Under the pieces are notes generated by a model that saw only the letters and a list, made by a program, of their open reading frames with translations, searched no databases and had not been told where the DNA came from. A stretch of DNA of 64,000 bases, from assembly GCF_025466085.1 (NCBI RefSeq), contig NZ_JANLOD010000049.1, positions 186,001 to 250,000 of the forward strand, given 5' to 3'. A program made the position numbers and the translations under genes. This stretch comes from Pseudomonas sp. 14P_8.1_Bac3 (GTDB taxonomy: Bacteria; Pseudomonadota; Gammaproteobacteria; Pseudomonadales; Pseudomonadaceae). Positions 17,823 through 26,310 of the stretch are shown here, piece after piece (the stretch's first letter is position 1; every line of letters begins with the position of its first letter).

Positions 17823-17923
17823 TGTAGGAGCGAGCTTGCTCGCGATAAACCTGAGGGCGTCGCGTTCATCCAGGAAGCGCGCGTCATCGTTCACGCCCAT
17901 CGCGAGCAAGCTCGCTCCTACAG
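17823..17923. repeat. Composite BIME between caiB-like and dctP-like genes
   Basis: Inverted REP cores at both ends (CTGTAGGAGCGAGCTTGCTC and its complement) enclose a ~45-bp spacer. It lies inside the catabolic island, so it may separate the CaiB-side transcript from the TRAP-side transcript. Confidence 0.85.
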
Positions 17924-17933
17924 GTTTATGGAT

Positions 17934-19142
17934 TCAGGAGGCGAGGGCCACCACCGCCTGGCTTTTGATCAGTTCGTCGATTTCATCCTCGGCATAGCCG
18001 CTTTCCTTCAGCACCTCGCGGGTGTGCTCGCCCAGCAGCGGCGCCGGGCGACTGGTCGGCGGCGCGGCGTTGTCCATGTCGGAGAAGTGAATCGGCAAGC
18101 CCATGCCGCGCACCCGGCCTTCGGTCGGGTGTTGGGTCTCGACGACCATGCCGCGGGCCTGGGTTTGCGGATGAGCGAGCGCGGCAGCGATGTCCAGGAC
18201 CGGCCCGGCAGGCAGGCCGAGGCTGTCGAACAACACCATCCATTCATCGGTGGTACGCGCCACCAGCACTTCGTTGAGGATGTCCACCAGCGCCAGGCGA
18301 TGCTCCATGCGCAAGGCGTTGCTGGCAAAACGTGGGTCGGCTTTCAGTTGCGGCACGGCCAGCGCTTCGACCAGGCGTTCATAGTTGGCCTGGTTGGCGG
18401 CGCCGATATTGATCCAGCCGTCCGCGGTGCGGAACACCTGGTACGGCGCACTGGTGGAGTTGGCCGAACCCATTTTCGGCAGAATGGTGCCGTCGGCGAA
18501 ATACGCTGCCGCCGGCCAGTACATTTGTTGCAGGCCGGCTTCGAACAGCGAGGTGTCGACCATTTGCCCGAGCCCGGTTTTCTGCTTGGCGGCGTACGCG
18601 GCACAGATCCCGAGGGCGGCGAGGATCCCGGAGTTGATGTCGGCCACCGGCGAACCGGCCTTGACCGGTTCACGCCCGGCTTCGCCGGTCATGCTCATCA
18701 TGCCGCTCATGCCCTGGGCGATCAGGTCGAAGCCGCCTTTATCGCCGAACGGGCCGCTGCGCCCGTAACCGGAGATCGCGCAGTAGATCAGGCCGGGATT
18801 GAGGGTTTTCAGGGTTTCATAACCCAGGCCGAATTTCTCCATGGTGCCGGCGCGGTAGTTTTCCGTGACCACGTCGGCGTCCATCAGCAGGCGGCGCAAC
18901 ACGTCGCGGCCACCGTCGGTTTTCAGGTTGAGGCCGATGCCGCGCTTGTTACGGTTGACCACCATGAACGATGCGGATTCGCCGCTGGCCATGATCGGCG
19001 AAAAGCGCCGTGAGTCATCGCCGTCCGGGACTTTCTCGACCTTCACCACGTCCGCGCCCATGTCGGCGAGCATCATGCCGCACACCGGGCCGGACATGAT
19101 GTGAGCCAGTTCTACCACGCGCATTCCTGTCAGCGGTCCCAT
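17934..19142 (-). CDS. CaiB/BaiF family (class III) CoA-transferase
   Basis: A 402-residue enzyme. The opening GMRVVELAHIMSGP, ADMGADVVKVEKV, RNKRGIGLNLK and ENYRAGTMEKFGLGYE are typical of formyl-CoA-transferase-like proteins. The catalytic Asp lies in GSPVADINSG near residue 168. The C-terminus has GLPAGPVLDIAAAL and GEHTREVL. It moves CoA from an acyl-CoA donor to the pathway acid. Its start lies one base from the crotonase stop, so the two are coupled. With alcohol dehydrogenase and crotonase it suggests activation and beta-oxidation-like processing. Confidence 0.92.
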   Translation of the reverse strand: MGPLTGMRVVELAHIMSGPVCGMMLADMGADVVKVEKVPDGDDSRRFSPIMASGESASFMVVNRNKRGIGLNLKTDGGRDVLRRLLMDADVVTENYRAGTMEKFGLGYETLKTLNPGLIYCAISGYGRSGPFGDKGGFDLIAQGMSGMMSMTGEAGREPVKAGSPVADINSGILAALGICAAYAAKQKTGLGQMVDTSLFEAGLQQMYWPAAAYFADGTILPKMGSANSTSAPYQVFRTADGWINIGAANQANYERLVEALAVPQLKADPRFASNALRMEHRLALVDILNEVLVARTTDEWMVLFDSLGLPAGPVLDIAAALAHPQTQARGMVVETQHPTEGRVRGMGLPIHFSDMDNAAPPTSRPAPLLGEHTREVLKESGYAEDEIDELIKSQAVVALAS

Positions 19143-19143
19143 G

Positions 19144-19923
19144 TTATTTGCCCTCGAAGTGTGGTTTGGCTTTGGCGATGAACGCGTTCAGGCCGATCTG
19201 AAAGTCGTTGGTGTCGTAGCAGGAATAGCTGTCGTCGATCTGCTCGGCCGTGGGAACGACGCCGGCCTCCAGTTGCCGCGCCGCCTGGCGATGCCAGCGG
19301 GCGACGAGGGGCGCGCCTTGGGTGATGCGTTTGGCGGTGGCGAGGGTTTCCGATTCGACCTCGGCATCGGCGACGACGCGGGTCACGAGGTGCTTCACGT
19401 AGGCGTCTTGGGCGTCGAGGATCCGCCCTTCAAGCAGGATCTCCAGCGTGGTCGAACGTCCCGCCAGTGCCACCAGCCCGGCCATTTCGTCATAGGACAT
19501 GACCAGCCCCAGCTTGCCCACCGGCGCGCCGAAGCGGCTGGAGCTGCCGCAAATACGCAGGTCACAGAGCGCGGCGATTTCCAGGCCGCCGCCGACGCAC
19601 ACGCCGTGGATCATCGCGATCACCGGGTGCGGGCAGTCGGCCACCGCGCGCATCGCTGCCGAGGTGACTTCTGCGTAGTGACGGGCCTGGGCCTGGTTGG
19701 CGCGCACGCTTGGAAACTCGCCGACATCGGCGCCGGCAGCGAAGGCTTGTTCGCCGGCGCCGCGCAAGATCACGCAGCGCACGCTGAGGTCGGCGGACAG
19801 TTCGGTCATGACGTCACCCAGGTCTTGCCACATGGACAGGGTCAGGGCGTTCATTTTCCCTGGGTGGCTGAGGGTGACGATGGCAATGGCGTCTTGCCGG
19901 TCGATAAGGACGGTGGGCTTCAT
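19144..19923 (-). CDS. Crotonase (enoyl-CoA hydratase/isomerase) family protein
   Basis: A 259-residue protein. The ATG at 19923 gives the normal family length; the longer frame has no family match. The oxyanion-hole segments are AFAAGADVGEF and HGVCVGGGLEIAALCDLRI. The first acid (Glu in GGGLE) is present. The second catalytic Glu of enoyl-CoA hydratase appears replaced, as the segment reads FGAPVGKLGL rather than PE. So a simple hydratase is doubtful; isomerase, hydrolase, lyase or decarboxylase chemistry is possible. An AGGAGG about 40 bases before the ATG is not matched to any standard start. Confidence 0.85.
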   Translation of the reverse strand: MKPTVLIDRQDAIAIVTLSHPGKMNALTLSMWQDLGDVMTELSADLSVRCVILRGAGEQAFAAGADVGEFPSVRANQAQARHYAEVTSAAMRAVADCPHPVIAMIHGVCVGGGLEIAALCDLRICGSSSRFGAPVGKLGLVMSYDEMAGLVALAGRSTTLEILLEGRILDAQDAYVKHLVTRVVADAEVESETLATAKRITQGAPLVARWHRQAARQLEAGVVPTAEQIDDSYSCYDTNDFQIGLNAFIAKAKPHFEGK

Positions 19924-19972
19924 GGTTGTTCCGCTGACGCCGGACGGGCCTGCGCTGCGGATGCCTCCTGAT

Positions 19973-19985
19973 TTATTGTTGTTGG
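19973..19985 (-). promoter_or_regulatory. Possible Crc/Hfq CA motif before crotonase gene
   Basis: The transcript reads CCAACAACAATAA, containing AACAATAA, just before an AGGAGG about 50 bases from the crotonase ATG. Confidence 0.4.
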
Positions 19986-19996
19986 ATAGCAGCTGA

Positions 19997-21136
19997 TTAC
20001 AGCGATTGTTCAAGCATCGACAGGTAATCCGCGGATGACGCTTCGCGGGGGTTGGTCTTGTGGCTGTGATCGTGCAACGCACCTTCGACGATGCCGGCGA
20101 ACAGGCTTTCATCGACGCCGATCTGGCTCAGGCGGGTTGGCAGGCCCAGGCGTCGGGTCATGTCTTCGATGGCCGCGCCGATGTTCGCGTCGGTCTCAAG
20201 GCCCATGGCCTGGCGCAGGCGTTCGAGCTTGCGTTCGTCGCGCACGGTCGGGGCGTTGGCGTTGAAGTCGACCACCGCTGGCAGAAAAATCGCGTTCAAG
20301 GTGCCGTGGTGCAGTTTCGGATTGATCCCGCCCAAGGCGTGGGACAGGCTGTGCACGCAGCCCAGGCCTTTTTGAAAGGCGAGTGCGCCCTGCATCGAGG
20401 CGCTCATCATGTTCATGCGCGCCTCGCGATCGCCGGGCTTGGTGGTGGCGCGTTCGATGTGTTCCCAGGCACGCCACAGGCCATCGAGGGCAATGCCATC
20501 CGCCGCAGGGTTGAACGCTGGCGCCATGAACGTCTCGATGCAATGGGCGATGGCGTCCATGCCGGTAGCCGCCGTCAGCATCGGCGGCAGACCCAGGGTC
20601 AGTTCCGGGTCGCAGATGGCCACGCGAGGGACCACGTACGGCGAGATGACGCCGACCTTGCGCCCATCGTCGAGAATCAGGATGGCGCCGCGGCCGACTT
20701 CGCTGCCGGTGCCGGCGGTGGTGGGAATCGCGATCAGCGGCGCGGTCGCGGACGTGATGCGATCCAGCCCGCCTTCGATTACCGCAAAGCTTTGCAGGGG
20801 GCCGTCATGGGTGGCGCAGACCGCCACGCCTTTGGCCAGGTCGATCGACGAACCACCGCCGACGGCAATGATGCCGTTGCATTCGCCGAGGTGGTATTGC
20901 GCCACGGCTTCACGTACGGCGTGTTCGTTCGGGTTGGGCGGGGTGGTGTCGAAAATCGTCGGTGTACGATCGGCGCCAAGGGCGGCAATGACTTTGTCGA
21001 CGATGCCGGCATTGCGCACGCCGACGTCGGTGACGATCAGCGGGCGGGTGATTCCGGCGCGCTCGGCTTCGGCTGCAAGGTGCTGCAGGCTGTCGTAGCC
21101 GAACTGGATTTTCGTGACGTAATTGATGAGTGACAT
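19997..21136 (-). CDS. Iron-containing (group III) alcohol dehydrogenase
   Basis: A 379-residue enzyme. Visible are the dinucleotide motif AVGGGSSIDLAKG near residue 92, IPTTAGTGSEV near residue 137, and the metal ligands in GMDAIAHCIE, CVHSLSHALGG and LHHGTLNA. Relatives oxidise short alcohols or hydroxyacids or reduce aldehydes with NAD(P). It is the first gene of the island and lies divergent from the LysR gene, so it is probably the first induced gene. Its product may feed the CoA-transferase route. Confidence 0.92.
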   Translation of the reverse strand: MSLINYVTKIQFGYDSLQHLAAEAERAGITRPLIVTDVGVRNAGIVDKVIAALGADRTPTIFDTTPPNPNEHAVREAVAQYHLGECNGIIAVGGGSSIDLAKGVAVCATHDGPLQSFAVIEGGLDRITSATAPLIAIPTTAGTGSEVGRGAILILDDGRKVGVISPYVVPRVAICDPELTLGLPPMLTAATGMDAIAHCIETFMAPAFNPAADGIALDGLWRAWEHIERATTKPGDREARMNMMSASMQGALAFQKGLGCVHSLSHALGGINPKLHHGTLNAIFLPAVVDFNANAPTVRDERKLERLRQAMGLETDANIGAAIEDMTRRLGLPTRLSQIGVDESLFAGIVEGALHDHSHKTNPREASSADYLSMLEQSL

Positions 21137-21162
21137 GATTCACCACAAGTTATACAGGATTG

Positions 21163-21170
21163 TTATTGTT
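21163..21170 (-). promoter_or_regulatory. Possible Crc/Hfq CA motif before alcohol dehydrogenase gene
   Basis: The transcript reads AACAATAACAATCC about 25 bases before the dehydrogenase start. It lies in the 175-bp divergent region that should also hold the LysR operator. Confidence 0.45.
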
Positions 21171-21311
21171 GCGACCGGTCTGGGGCAGGAGGGCTTTCGC
21201 GCCCTGGTCAAACCCGTTGCATTGCCTGGTTGTGGGGTGGACTATAGGGCCGTCCTGGCCAGCCTCGATACTGACAACTTTCGATACCTCTATAACTTTT
21301 AGTTAACCCTG

Positions 21312-22247
21312 ATGACGCCCTCACTGAACTCGATCATGTCCCGCCTGCATATCAAGCAGCTTCGTCTGCTGATCGCTCTGGATGAGCACGGCTCCTTGCT
21401 GGGCGCGGCCAGGCAGGTCGCGTTGACCCAGCCCGGCGCGAGCAAAGCGCTGCAGGAAATTGAAACCACCTTTGGCACGTCGCTGTTCACCCGTACTAAC
21501 CGCGGGCTTGAACCGAACGACGCCGGGCGTTCGGTGATCCGGTACGCGCGGCTGATCCAGACCGACCTCGCACACCTGCGCGAAGAGATCATCGGCATCA
21601 TGAGCGGCGAGGGTGGGCGCGTGTCGGTCGGCACCATCATGGGCGCGGTGCCGCTGTTGACCACGGCGATCAGCCGGGTGATTGCCGATAACCCGAAGCT
21701 GTCCATCGAGATCGTCGAGGACACCAGCGCCGCGCTGCTCAGCCAGCTCGACGCCGGGCGCCTGGACCTGGCGATCTGCCGTACCACCATCAGCACCACC
21801 CCCTACTTGTATGAAAGCGCCGCATTCGTCGAAGAAACTCTGGCGGTGATCGCCAGCACCCAGCATCCGTTCGCCTATGCCCGGCAGCTGTCGCTGAAGG
21901 ACCTGGTGGATTACCGCTGGGTTGTCTATCGCGCCAACATGCCCATGCGGTTGTTGCTGGAGCGGGAGTTTCACGAGGCGGACCTGCGTTTCCCCGTGCA
22001 CCTGCTGGAAACCACCTCAGCCTTCGCCACGCTGTCGCTGCTCCAGGAAAATCCGACCCTCGTCGCCCTGGTGTCCACCGACGTGGCGAAGTTCTGCTCC
22101 GGCTACGGCTTCACCACCACGCTGCCGCTGCCCATCACCTCGCGCAGCGAACCCTATGAGCTGGTGTCGCGCAAAAACGTGCCGGACTCACCGGCGGCCC
22201 GGTTGCTGCGGGAGGCGTTGTTGAATCCGCTGCAGGGTCTGGCTTGA
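21312..22247 (+). CDS. LysR-family transcriptional regulator of the catabolic island
   Basis: A 311-residue regulator. The N-terminal winged helix is LHIKQLRLLIALDEHGSLLGAA-type with the recognition part VALTQPGASKALQEIE. The C-terminal periplasmic-binding-like effector domain starts near residue 100 (GRVSVGTIMGAVPLL). A start at 21336 is also possible. It is divergent from the alcohol dehydrogenase and so most likely controls the island from 21136 down to 8669, sensing its substrate or an intermediate. The AT-rich segment 21270-21305 holds the likely operator and promoters. Confidence 0.9.
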   Translation: MTPSLNSIMSRLHIKQLRLLIALDEHGSLLGAARQVALTQPGASKALQEIETTFGTSLFTRTNRGLEPNDAGRSVIRYARLIQTDLAHLREEIIGIMSGEGGRVSVGTIMGAVPLLTTAISRVIADNPKLSIEIVEDTSAALLSQLDAGRLDLAICRTTISTTPYLYESAAFVEETLAVIASTQHPFAYARQLSLKDLVDYRWVVYRANMPMRLLLEREFHEADLRFPVHLLETTSAFATLSLLQENPTLVALVSTDVAKFCSGYGFTTTLPLPITSRSEPYELVSRKNVPDSPAARLLREALLNPLQGLA

Positions 22248-22471
22248 GGTTGATGCAGGCCAGAGGGGCCTCAGCTCAGCAAACCGGTTTCTGCGAGTGA
22301 TCGGTGTTGTTATTCGGAATAGTGCCCGGCATTGCAGGCGGGCATTCGTGCGATTCAGGCAAAATTGATTTGTGATTCGCGCGGTGGCTACGGCGGGTTG
22401 GCGCCGCGATACTTGACGGGATTTTGCCTTTTCCTGAATGGGCCCACGGATGGCCATTGCGAGGTTCGAAC

Positions 22472-23818
22472 ATGCCTGTCTCCCGCCGCCTGGCGCTCCT
22501 GATGACCACTGCCGCGTTGCTCTGCGCTTGTGGTGAATCGTCGAAACTGCCGCCTCAGGCCAGCGTCGGCCCAAACCCGCAGTTGCCGGAACCGACCACG
22601 TCGCTGATCCCCACGTTGAAGGTGTCCAAGGCCGTGGGCTGGTCGGGCAGCGACATGCCCAAGGCGCCTGTCGGTTTCACGGTGACCGCGCTGGCGGACG
22701 GTCTCGAGCACCCGCGCTGGATCTACCTGCTGCCCAATGGCGATGTACTGGTCGCCGAAAGCAATCATCCACCGATGCCTGAGGGCGCCACCGACGGCGG
22801 CAGCGGACCGCTGGCCTGGGCGAAGCGCACGGCGATGGGGATTGTGATGGGCCGGGTCGGCGCCGATGCGCCCAGCGCCAATCGCATCACCTTGTTGCGT
22901 GACGCCGACGGTGACGGTCATGCGGAAACCCGCACGGTGTTCATGAGCGGGCTGACCTCGCCATTCGGCATGGCGTTGGTGGGTGATGAGCTGTTCATCG
23001 CCAACGCCGACGCCGTGGTCAAGGTGCCTTACACCACGGGGCAAACCGAGATCAGCGCGATGCCGGTGAAGGTCACCGACTTGCCCGCGGGCATCAACCA
23101 CCACTGGACCAAAAACGTCCTCGCCAATCCCGAGGGCACCAAGCTTTATGTGTCTGTAGGCTCCAACAGCAACGTCGGCGAAAACGGTCTGGACGCCGAA
23201 GAAGGTCGCGCGGCGATTTGGGAAGTCGACGTTAAAAGCGCCGAGAAGCGCCTGTTCGCCAGTGGCCTGCGCAACCCCAATGGCCTGGCCTGGAAACCTG
23301 GTTCGAACCAGTTGTGGACCGTGGTCAACGAGCGCGACGAAATCGGCAGCGACCTGGTGCCGGATTACCTGACATCGGTGAAAGACGGCGCGTTCTACGG
23401 CTGGCCATGGAGCTACTACGGCAACCACGTCGACACCCGCGTGGAACCGCCGCGCCCGGACAAGGTGGCCCAGGCCATCGCCCCGGACTACGCGCTAGGC
23501 ACCCACGTCGCACCACTGGGCCTGGCCTTCTCTGACGCCCGCGCGATGCCGGCGGCTTTCGCCAGCGGGGCCTTTGTCGGCGAACACGGCTCATGGAACC
23601 GTAATCCCCAGGCCGGCTACAAAGTGGTGTTCATCCCGTTCAGCGACGGTAAGCCTGCCGGTGTGCCAATGGACTTCCTCACCGGTTTTCTCAACGCCGA
23701 CGGCGAAGCCCAAGGGCGCCCGGTCGGGGTAGCGCTGGATCAGAGCGGCGCTCTGCTGGTGGCCGACGATGTCGGCAACAAGGTGTGGCGCGTAGCGATG
23801 GCCAAACCCACCCAATAA
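22472..23818 (+). CDS. Sorbosone dehydrogenase-like lipoprotein (PQQ-type six-bladed propeller)
   Basis: A 448-residue protein. The ATG at 22472 is chosen for the GAGG site and because it gives a lipoprotein signal (LALLMTTAALLCAC, lipobox LCAC). Propeller features are GLEHPRWIYLLPNGDVLVAES, TLLRDADGDGHAE, LFIANADAVVKVPY, FASGLRNPNGLAW, DEIGSDLVPDYLTSVK and the GLAFSDA...GAFVGEHGSWNR segments. Such proteins are annotated as L-sorbosone or PQQ-dependent aldose dehydrogenases and act at the periplasmic face. It stands alone, downstream of the LysR gene on the same strand. Confidence 0.85.
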   Translation: MPVSRRLALLMTTAALLCACGESSKLPPQASVGPNPQLPEPTTSLIPTLKVSKAVGWSGSDMPKAPVGFTVTALADGLEHPRWIYLLPNGDVLVAESNHPPMPEGATDGGSGPLAWAKRTAMGIVMGRVGADAPSANRITLLRDADGDGHAETRTVFMSGLTSPFGMALVGDELFIANADAVVKVPYTTGQTEISAMPVKVTDLPAGINHHWTKNVLANPEGTKLYVSVGSNSNVGENGLDAEEGRAAIWEVDVKSAEKRLFASGLRNPNGLAWKPGSNQLWTVVNERDEIGSDLVPDYLTSVKDGAFYGWPWSYYGNHVDTRVEPPRPDKVAQAIAPDYALGTHVAPLGLAFSDARAMPAAFASGAFVGEHGSWNRNPQAGYKVVFIPFSDGKPAGVPMDFLTGFLNADGEAQGRPVGVALDQSGALLVADDVGNKVWRVAMAKPTQ

Positions 23819-24071
23819 CTCGCCCCCAAAGGCCGGGGCAGACGCAAAACCTGTAGGAGCGAGCTTGCTCGCGAAGAGCCGGAGGACGCCGCGGGGTGTC
23901 TGGTTTCCCGCGTTATCGTTGACGACCATCGCGAGCGTGCTCGCTCCTACAGTGGAGCGTCGCCTCGATCGAAATCCTGTAGGAGCTTGCTCCGCGCGGC
24001 GTTCCGGCGGTGGGGCATTAGCCGACGCGGGAATCATCTCCCCCTCGCGCGTGCAGTCTCTAAGCCAATTT
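23819..24071. repeat. BIME plus extra REP half in the 505-bp gap before the acyl-CoA operon
   Basis: A composite BIME with the recurrent spacer lies at 23851-23952 and a further degenerate REP (CCTGTAGGAGCTTGCTCCGC) at 23976-23995. The remaining ~70 bases up to the terminator at 24072 have no ORF. They could be the body of a small RNA or a processed 3' end. Confidence 0.8.
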
Positions 24072-24107
24072 AAAGCCCCGTCCTCTCAAAAAGGGCGGGG
24101 CTTTTTC
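24072..24107 (+). terminator. Rho-independent terminator
   Basis: The stem AAGCCCCGTCC / GGGCGGGGCTT, with one G-U pair, encloses a short A-rich loop and is followed by TTTTT. It lies 250 bases after the propeller lipoprotein, beyond a BIME, so it either ends that long 3' region or terminates a small RNA. Confidence 0.8.
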
Positions 24108-24129
24108 CGTTGCTGAGTCGACCTGGAGT

Positions 24130-24271
24130 TGTTCGAAGATGTAACAGCTTCCTCACATGCACCGCAGCGTTTTAAACAATATCCATTTAAATCATTGTGT
24201 TAACGACAAATGCCGTCTGTTACGACGTATTTCCGAAAGGATTGCCTCGTTACTGAACAGTTGTTTAGTAT
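24130..24271 (+). promoter_or_regulatory. Promoter region P1 of the acyl-CoA operon (shared architecture with P2)
   Basis: A 17-bp block TGTTCGAAGATGTAACA (24130-24146) with TGTT/AACA ends is followed by an ATTTAA block (24185-24190), then -35 TTGCCT (24242-24247) and -10 TAGTAT (24266-24271) with an 18-bp spacer. The imperfect dyad ACTGAAC-AGTT-GTTTAGT (24252-24269) covers the spacer and -10, as expected of a repressor site. The same blocks at the same distances occur before aruI (29867-30008). Confidence 0.65.
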
Positions 24272-24323
24272 CGACTGCAGTTCCGTACCTCCTGTCCAAA
24301 TACAATAATGACGAGGACCTTTC

Positions 24324-25115
24324 ATGACTTCGCAACCGTCACTGCTCAGCCGGGTTGAAAACGGCATCGCCTGGATCACCCTCAACCGCACCGAACAACG
24401 TAACGCGCTGGACATTCCAACCCTCAAGGCCCTGATCGAGCTGATCGATGCCCAGGAAGCCGACACCTCGGTCCGGGTGCTGGTGCTGACCGGCAACGGC
24501 AAGGGTTTCTGCGCCGGTGCCGATGTGGCCGAGTGGGCCGACGCCGAAAGCCGCGGCATCCTCGAAACCTATGGCTGGACCGAAACCGCTCACCAACTGA
24601 TGAACCGTCTCCACGGTTTCAGCAAACCAACGATCGCCGCCATCAACGGCATCGCCGTCGGCGCCGGCATGGACCTGACCCTGTGCTGCGATTTCCGCCT
24701 CGCCGCCCAATCCGCGCGTTTCAAGGCCGGCTACACCAGCATGGCGTATTCGCCGGACGCCGGCGCCAGTTGGCACCTGCCCCGTTTGATCGGCCTCGAA
24801 CAAACCAAACGCCTGCTGTTCCTCGACGAAATCTGGAGCGCCGATCGCGCGTTGGCCACCGGCCTGGTCAGCGAGGTCTGCACCAATGAAGAACTGATCG
24901 CCACCACCACGGAGCTGGCCACACGCCTGGCCAGCGGCCCGACCTTCGCTTTCGCGCAGACCAAAGTGCTGATCCGCGACGGCGCCCGGCGCAGCCTGGC
25001 CGAGCAGCTGGACGCCGAACAAGCGGCCGGTCTGCTCTGTGGTCGCAGCCAGGACGGCGCCGAAGCCCTCCGGGCCGCAGTGGAAAAACGCACGCCTCAT
25101 TTCATCGGCCAGTAA
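24324..25115 (+). CDS. Enoyl-CoA hydratase/isomerase (PaaG-like crotonase)
   Basis: A 263-residue crotonase. Visible are TLNRTEQRNALD, GKGFCAGADVAEW, INGIAVGAGMDLTLCCDFR and FKAGYTSMAYSPDAGASW, the last being the PaaG-type (ring-oxepin/enoyl isomerase) version with Asp in place of the hydratase Glu. GACGAGG precedes the ATG. It is the first gene of an operon with acyl-CoA dehydrogenase and CoA ligase. A similar crotonase lies beside aruI/aruH in P. aeruginosa, from memory. The acyl-CoA it handles is unknown. Confidence 0.9.
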   Translation: MTSQPSLLSRVENGIAWITLNRTEQRNALDIPTLKALIELIDAQEADTSVRVLVLTGNGKGFCAGADVAEWADAESRGILETYGWTETAHQLMNRLHGFSKPTIAAINGIAVGAGMDLTLCCDFRLAAQSARFKAGYTSMAYSPDAGASWHLPRLIGLEQTKRLLFLDEIWSADRALATGLVSEVCTNEELIATTTELATRLASGPTFAFAQTKVLIRDGARRSLAEQLDAEQAAGLLCGRSQDGAEALRAAVEKRTPHFIGQ

Positions 25116-25131
25116 TCAGGTACGTACCACC

Positions 25132-26292
25132 ATGAATTTTCAATTGACCCAAGAGCAGGACATGTTGGTCGAGTCCGTGCGCAGTTTCGTCGAAAAAGAA
25201 TTGCTGCCGCACGAAGACGCCGTCGACCGCGCCGATTCGGTCCCTGAGGAACTGGCCGCGCAGATTCGCGCCAAGGCGATTGCCGCCGGTTTCTACGCGT
25301 TCAACATGCCGGAAGAAGTGGGTGGGGGCGGGCTCGATTACCTGTCCCAGGCGCTGATCGAGCGTGAGCTGTCCAAGGTGTCCTGGGCGCTGCACGTGTT
25401 CGTTGCGCGGCCGTCGAAAATCCTCATGGCCTGCACCGGCCAGCAGATCGAGGACTACCTGCTGCCCTGCGTGCGCGGGGAAAAGGTCGACTGTTTCGCG
25501 CTGACCGAGCCGGGCGCCGGTTCCGACGCCAATGCGATCAAAACCCGCGCCGTGCGTGACGGCGATGATTTCGTGTTGAACGGCAGCAAGCATTTCATCA
25601 GCCACGCCGGCCACGCCGACTTCGCGATCGTCTTCGCGGTGACCGACACCTACGAGCACAATGGTCGCCAGCGCAACGCCGTGACTTCTTTCCTGGTGGA
25701 TCGCGACACCCCCGGCATGACCATTCGCCGTGGCCCGAAATGCGTGAGCAACCGCGGTTACCACACCAGCGAAATCTTCTTCGACGATTGCCGGGTGCCG
25801 GCCTCGAAAGTGCTGGGTGAAGTCGGCAAAGGCTGGGACGTGGCCAACGCCTGGCTCACGGCCGGGCGGGTGATGGTCGCGGCCAACTGCGTCGGTCAGG
25901 CGCAACGGGCGCTGGACGTGTCGCTGCAATGGGCCGCCGACCGCAAGCAGTTCGGCCACGCCATCGGCACCTACCAGGGCATCTCTTTCAAGCTGGCGGA
26001 CATGGCCACGGAAATCCGCGCTGCGGAACTGCTGGCCCTGAACGTCGCCTGGAAAATGGACCAGGGCACCATGACCGACGGTGAGGCCGGCATGGCCAAG
26101 CTGTTTGCCAGCGAAGTGCTCGGCCGCGCGGCGGATCAGGCAGTGCAGATTTTCGGCGGCATGGGACTGATGGACGAAAGTCCGGTGGAGCGTATCTGGC
26201 GCAACGCGCGGATCGAACGGATCTGGGAAGGTACGTCCGAAATCCAGCGGCACATCATTTCCCGTGAACTGCTGCGGCCGTTGCTGCGCTGA
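25132..26292 (+). CDS. Acyl-CoA dehydrogenase
   Basis: A 386-residue FAD enzyme. The ATG at 25132 is used (MNFQLTQEQDMLVESVR, the classical opening). Seen are CFALTEPGAGSDANAIKTRA for flavin binding, VLNGSKHFISHAGHADF, DRKQFGHAIGTYQGISFKLADM and QIFGGMGLMDE. The C-terminal RIERIWEGTSEIQRHIISREL carries the acid expected to abstract the alpha proton. It would introduce a double bond for the adjacent crotonase. It follows the crotonase by 16 bases. Confidence 0.93.
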   Translation: MNFQLTQEQDMLVESVRSFVEKELLPHEDAVDRADSVPEELAAQIRAKAIAAGFYAFNMPEEVGGGGLDYLSQALIERELSKVSWALHVFVARPSKILMACTGQQIEDYLLPCVRGEKVDCFALTEPGAGSDANAIKTRAVRDGDDFVLNGSKHFISHAGHADFAIVFAVTDTYEHNGRQRNAVTSFLVDRDTPGMTIRRGPKCVSNRGYHTSEIFFDDCRVPASKVLGEVGKGWDVANAWLTAGRVMVAANCVGQAQRALDVSLQWAADRKQFGHAIGTYQGISFKLADMATEIRAAELLALNVAWKMDQGTMTDGEAGMAKLFASEVLGRAADQAVQIFGGMGLMDESPVERIWRNARIERIWEGTSEIQRHIISRELLRPLLR

Positions 26293-26310
26293 TTGGCCAA
26301 GGAGATTTTC

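Noticed and set aside
24129..24150. tRNA, suggested by GTTCGAA resembling a T-loop
   Set aside because: No acceptor or anticodon stems nearby, and the same block recurs as a promoter element at 29867.
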